DNA of 64,000 nt from Rhodococcus sp. KRD197 (GTDB taxonomy: Bacteria; Actinomycetota; Actinomycetes; Mycobacteriales; Mycobacteriaceae): NCBI RefSeq assembly GCF_017168235.1, contig NZ_JABFAO010000016.1, forward strand, positions 128,922 to 192,921, in the 5' to 3' direction. Position numbers and translations under genes: made by a program. Shown one piece after another: positions 61,084 to 64,000 of the stretch (positions within the stretch are counted from its first letter, which is position 1; every line of letters begins with the position of its first letter). Under the pieces are notes generated by a model. That model ran no database searches, was not told the DNA's origin, and worked only from the letters and a program-made list of their open reading frames with translations.

Positions 61084-61817
61084 CCGCCGTCGGGCAACAG
61101 TCTCCCGGGGGGATGTCGATAGGCTCCGTCCTGGATCGGCTTCGGCCCGACTTTCCCGATGTGACGATTTCCAAGATCAGATTTCTCGAAGCCGAGGGAT
61201 TGATCTCGCCTGAGCGAACACCGTCCGGTTACCGCCGGTTCTCCATCGCGGACTGCGAGAGGCTGCGGTACGTGTTGACGGCTCAGCGAGATCAATACCT
61301 TCCGCTGAAGGTGATCAAGGAGCAACTGGAAGCGATCGACAGTGGGGTTGCGCGGGTGGAAAGTGCCGACCCTGCTCCGCGGAAACCCCGGACTCTCAGT
61401 GTGGCGCCGGGTGAAGTGTCGCCGGAAGAATTTCTCCCGGATCGAGAGGTTCGAGTGAGCAAGTCCGACCTGTTGGAACGCGCCGGTATCGAGGACTCGT
61501 TCATGACCGAATTGCTCCGGGCGGGGTTGATCACGCCGGGGCAAGCCGGGTTCTACGACGAGGATGCGGTGACCCTGGCTCGTACCGCCCACGCGATGTC
61601 GCAGTTCGGACTCGAAGTGAGACATCTCCGGGCATTCAAGCTCGCCGCCGATCGCGAAGCCGGCCTTGTCGCGCAGATCGCCGGCCCTGTCGCCAAGGGT
61701 CGTGATGCCGGAGCCCGCGATCGTGCCGAGGAGATGATTCGCGAACTCGCGGCACTGTCTCTCACACTGCACACGTGTCTCGTCAAAGCTGCGGTGCGTG
61801 GCTCGCTCGATCGGTGA
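61080..61817 (+). CDS. ftsR: MerR-family regulator FtsR
   Basis: A 245-residue regulator with a MerR winged helix (MSIGSVLDRLRPDFPDVTIS, SGYRRFSIADCERLRYVL) and a long C-terminal part. Corynebacterial FtsR activates ftsZ; M. tuberculosis Rv1828 is the homologue next to garA. GTG 61080 overlaps the garA stop, so the two are co-translated. Confidence 0.88.
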   Translation: MTAVGQQSPGGMSIGSVLDRLRPDFPDVTISKIRFLEAEGLISPERTPSGYRRFSIADCERLRYVLTAQRDQYLPLKVIKEQLEAIDSGVARVESADPAPRKPRTLSVAPGEVSPEEFLPDREVRVSKSDLLERAGIEDSFMTELLRAGLITPGQAGFYDEDAVTLARTAHAMSQFGLEVRHLRAFKLAADREAGLVAQIAGPVAKGRDAGARDRAEEMIRELAALSLTLHTCLVKAAVRGSLDR

Positions 61818-61935
61818 TCACGGTGCTCGCAGAATGCCAACACCGCTCGGCCGCCGGTTTCCCATAGACTCGAGGGCAGTCGGGTCGCCCTCGGACCACC
61901 GGCCAGATTCTCAACGCATGTGGGAGGCAGTCACC

Positions 61936-62409
61936 ATGAGTGAAATGCGTGTAGTAGGCATTCGCGTCGAGCAGCCCCAGAATCAACCGGTGTTGCTACT
62001 CCGCGAATCCGATGGCGATCGCTATCTGCCGATTTGGATCGGGCAGACCGAGGCCGCCGCGATCGCGCTCGAGCAGCAGGGTGTCCAACCGGCACGGCCA
62101 TTGACTCATGACCTGATCAAGGAACTGATCATCGCTCTCGGTCACACGCTCAAGGAAGTTCGAATCGTCGATCTGCAAGAGGGCACGTTCTACGCAGATC
62201 TCGTCTTCGACAAGGACGTCAGGGTGTCGGCTCGGCCGTCCGATTCCATCGCCATCGCATTGCGGGCGGGTGTGCCGATCATCGCCGAAGAGCCGGTGTT
62301 GGCGGAAGCGGGACTGTTGATGCCCGACGAGCGCGAGGACGAGGTCGAGAAGTTCAAGGAGTTTCTCGAATCCGTATCGCCGGACGATTTCAAGGCCACG
62401 GACGGTTGA
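61936..62409 (+). CDS. DUF151 bifunctional nuclease family protein
   Basis: A 157-residue protein (Rv1829 type): LLLRESDGDRYLPIWIGQTE, ARPLTHDLIKELI and FYADLVFDKDVRVSARPSDS, DAIAIALR-like end, the conserved core of the BFN/DUF151 family. Plant and thermophile members show nuclease activity; in actinobacteria the role is not established. ATG 61936 follows GGGAGG. Confidence 0.88.
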   Translation: MSEMRVVGIRVEQPQNQPVLLLRESDGDRYLPIWIGQTEAAAIALEQQGVQPARPLTHDLIKELIIALGHTLKEVRIVDLQEGTFYADLVFDKDVRVSARPSDSIAIALRAGVPIIAEEPVLAEAGLLMPDEREDEVEKFKEFLESVSPDDFKATDG

Positions 62410-62437
62410 AGGGTCATTCCGGTAACGGATGAGTCTC

Positions 62438-62454
62438 AACCTCAACTTTAGGTT
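62438..62454. promoter_or_regulatory. MerR-type operator upstream of the second merR gene
   Basis: AACCT-CAACTTT-AGGTT, perfect 5-bp arms around seven bases. The form is like AACCTCAAxxTTGAGGTT sites bound by MerR-family proteins. It lies about 220 bp before the MerR gene at 62.7 kb and could be the site of that protein or of FtsR. Confidence 0.5.
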
Positions 62455-62674
62455 CAGCCTTACGGCGCGTTGCGTTGACCCTCTCCCTGCTGACCCATAG
62501 CGTCTCTTTTGTGAGTTCGCAGTCGGTGATCGTATGTCGCCGATCCGTCCCGGGGAGTAGTCTGGCCTGGTACGCGGAATGGAACTTCACGTTGCAGTAG
62601 GCCGGAATTCGCATCCGGCCGGGGCGAGATCACTCGCCTCGCGCAGTGTCGAGACATTCGAGAGGGAGCAGTCA

Positions 62675-63304
62675 GTGGGAGATACGCCGCAGGAGCACCA
62701 GAGTTCAGCGAGCGCTGCGCCGGGGGCCGATGCTTCTGCGCCGAGGGCCGCGAGTTCCGGTGACATCCAGCCCGGATTGTTCCCAGATGATTCGGTGCCT
62801 GATGATCTGGTGGGTTACCGAGTCCCGAGCGCATGCCAAATCGCTGGTATCACCTATCGCCAGCTCGACTACTGGGCACGAACCGGTCTCGTGGTTCCGT
62901 CCATACGCGGTGCAGCCGGCTCGGGGAGTCAGCGGTTGTACTCGTTCAAGGACATGCTGGTCCTGAAGATCGTCAAGCGCCTGCTCGACACCGGTATCTC
63001 CCTACAGAACATCCGTGTCGCAGTCGACCACCTCCGTCAGCGTGGTGTCGGTGATCTTGCGAACATCACCCTGTTCTCGGATGGCACGACCGTGTACGAG
63101 TGCACGTCCGCTGAGGAGGTCGTCGACCTGCTACAGGGTGGTCAAGGTGTGTTCGGTATCGCCGTCAACGGTGCCATGCGTGAGCTGACCGGCCTCATCG
63201 CCGACTTCCCTGCCGAGCGAGCCGACGGTGGCGAGTCGGAGACCAGCCCGGAGGACGAGCTGGCATCGCGTCGCAAGAATCGCGCAAGCCGCAAAACAGG
63301 CTAA
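62675..63304 (+). CDS. MerR-family regulator (ResR/Rv1830 type)
   Basis: A 209-residue regulator. An unstructured Ala/Ser-rich head of 45 residues is followed by a MerR-like winged helix (RVPSACQIAGITYRQLDYWA, RLYSFKDMLVLKIVKRLL) and a C-terminal domain (TLFSDGTTVYECTSAEEVVDL, QGVFGIAVNGAMRELTG). The place between the DUF151 gene and gcvP matches Rv1830 (resR), whose mutations are linked to antibiotic resilience in M. tuberculosis. GTG 62675 follows GAGGGAGC. Confidence 0.87.
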   Translation: MGDTPQEHQSSASAAPGADASAPRAASSGDIQPGLFPDDSVPDDLVGYRVPSACQIAGITYRQLDYWARTGLVVPSIRGAAGSGSQRLYSFKDMLVLKIVKRLLDTGISLQNIRVAVDHLRQRGVGDLANITLFSDGTTVYECTSAEEVVDLLQGGQGVFGIAVNGAMRELTGLIADFPAERADGGESETSPEDELASRRKNRASRKTG

Positions 63305-63324
63305 ACTCATCGCTACGTCGCGCA

Positions 63325-63540
63325 GGCACGGGAGAGTTCCGGGATCGCCAGTTCCGGACGCCGAAGGAGCAATACCTCCCCGTCAATCTCTCAGGCACCC
63401 GGACCGTATCTGCTTCGGCGACTCTGGAAAGTGGTGGAAGAACCACCCGCCCAAGGGGAAAGACGCTTAGGCTGCACGGCCGACGGTGATCGAATCTCTC
63501 AGGCGCTCGTTGAGACGAGCATGCGACAGAGGGGGAGGAC
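63325..63540 (+). promoter_or_regulatory. Tandem glycine riboswitch
   Basis: Two glycine aptamers in a row. The first runs from GGGAGAG (63330) through GCCGAAGGAGCAA to CTCTCAGGCA; the second from ACTCTGGAAAG through CCCAAGGGGAAAGACG to AATCTCTCAGGCG, ending near GACAGAGGGGGAGGA. It lies in the leader of gcvP and should switch the gene on when glycine is plentiful. Confidence 0.88.
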
Positions 63541-63598
63541 TGATCGCGCAACCGCGCGAAAAGAGCCCACCTTCTGCACGCACACCTTGGAGCCTCTC

Positions 63599-64000
63599 GT
63601 GACCGAACAGATTCCCCGCTCGTCCTTCGCCGATCGGCACATCGGTCCCGATCGACTCGAACTTGCGCGCATCCTCGATGTCGTCGGAGTGGAATCGCTC
63701 GAGCAACTGGCCGCACGAGCCGTTCCGGAATCGATCCTCGATCATTCGGTCGACGGGGTGGCCGACGGCCTCGACACACTGCCGACTGCCGTGGGTGAAC
63801 ACGCTGCGTTGGCCGAACTCGCCGAGATTGCCTCGAAGAACGTCGTCGCGACGTCGATGATCGGACTCGGCTACTACGACACCCTGACCCCGCCGGTTCT
63901 CACTCGGGGCATCCTCGAGAACCCCGCGTGGTACACCGCGTACACGCCGTACCAGCCGGAGATCAGCCAGGGCCGTCTCGAAGCCCTGCTGAATTTCCAG
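63599..64000 (+). CDS. gcvP: Glycine dehydrogenase (decarboxylating), P protein, partial
   Basis: The first 134 residues of the PLP-dependent P protein: FADRHIGPDRLELARIL, SMIGLGYYDT and ENPAWYTAYTPYQPEISQGR are conserved N-terminal GcvP sequences. The window ends inside the gene. GTG 63599 follows TTGGAGCC. Placed behind the glycine riboswitch and 3.2 kb from gcvH, it belongs to the glycine cleavage system. Confidence 0.94.
   Translation, partial: MTEQIPRSSFADRHIGPDRLELARILDVVGVESLEQLAARAVPESILDHSVDGVADGLDTLPTAVGEHAALAELAEIASKNVVATSMIGLGYYDTLTPPVLTRGILENPAWYTAYTPYQPEISQGRLEALLNFQ

Overview
The window looks like the chromosome of a high-GC actinobacterium close to Rhodococcus (Nocardiaceae). 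Codon use is strongly GC-biased, GTG/TTG starts and 4-base start/stop overlaps are common, and two long gene runs keep the order known from mycobacteria and corynebacteria: a left run matching M. tuberculosis Rv1691-Rv1713 and a right run matching Rv1822-Rv1832. This assignment rests on synteny and recognisable proteins, not on a database search.

Left backbone (1-17.8 kb): the end of an rRNA operon (5S rRNA and terminator), then a tight same-strand run: TPR protein, HAD phosphatase, small protein, tlyA, nadK, recN, steA, steB, pyrG, Nudix hydrolase, xerD, parA-like, scpA, scpB, rluB, cmk, der, then tRNA-Pro(GGG). It covers NAD and nucleotide supply, rRNA modification, DNA repair, chromosome segregation and cell separation.

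Integrated element (17.75-25.71 kb): about 8 kb bounded by a 45-bp perfect direct repeat of the tRNA-Pro 3' end. It carries a tyrosine integrase, an excisionase, a RepA-type helicase, an iteron and inverted-repeat region directly behind the helicase gene, several small unknown genes and a P27-type small terminase. There is no large terminase, portal, capsid, tail or lysis gene. This int-xis-rep-ori-terS plan is that of a phage satellite (PICI/SaPI-like) and is the main discovery candidate. CAGACCGCAC repeats at both ends look like integrase arm sites, and a perfect CRP/GlxR-type box lies between int and xis.

Accessory region (25.7-40.4 kb): decayed genes (frameshifted cold-shock and nucleotide-cyclase-like genes, a class A beta-lactamase with an in-frame stop, a TetR gene without its HTH, MFS fragments), an intact IS3-family element, a degenerate inverted relative of it, an IS110 remnant, an MFS transporter, an SGNH hydrolase, and a 1007-residue DEAH helicase with a putative C-terminal nuclease domain in more AT-rich DNA, a possible solitary defence gene.

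Right part (40.4-64 kb): a thiolase with a LacI regulator, divergent inositol-type sugar genes, a MarR regulator, a CPBP-like membrane protein, an orphan Mce protein, an alpha/beta hydrolase, a PacL-like/CtpC-like metal efflux pair, a protealysin-like M4 protease with an emfourin-like inhibitor, a GAF-EAL protein, a flavin dehydrogenase and a CoA-type Nudix hydrolase. Then comes the conserved run pgsA-like, DUF881, DUF1290, DUF881, gcvH, garA, ftsR, DUF151, MerR (ResR-like), a tandem glycine riboswitch and the start of gcvP, cut by the window end.
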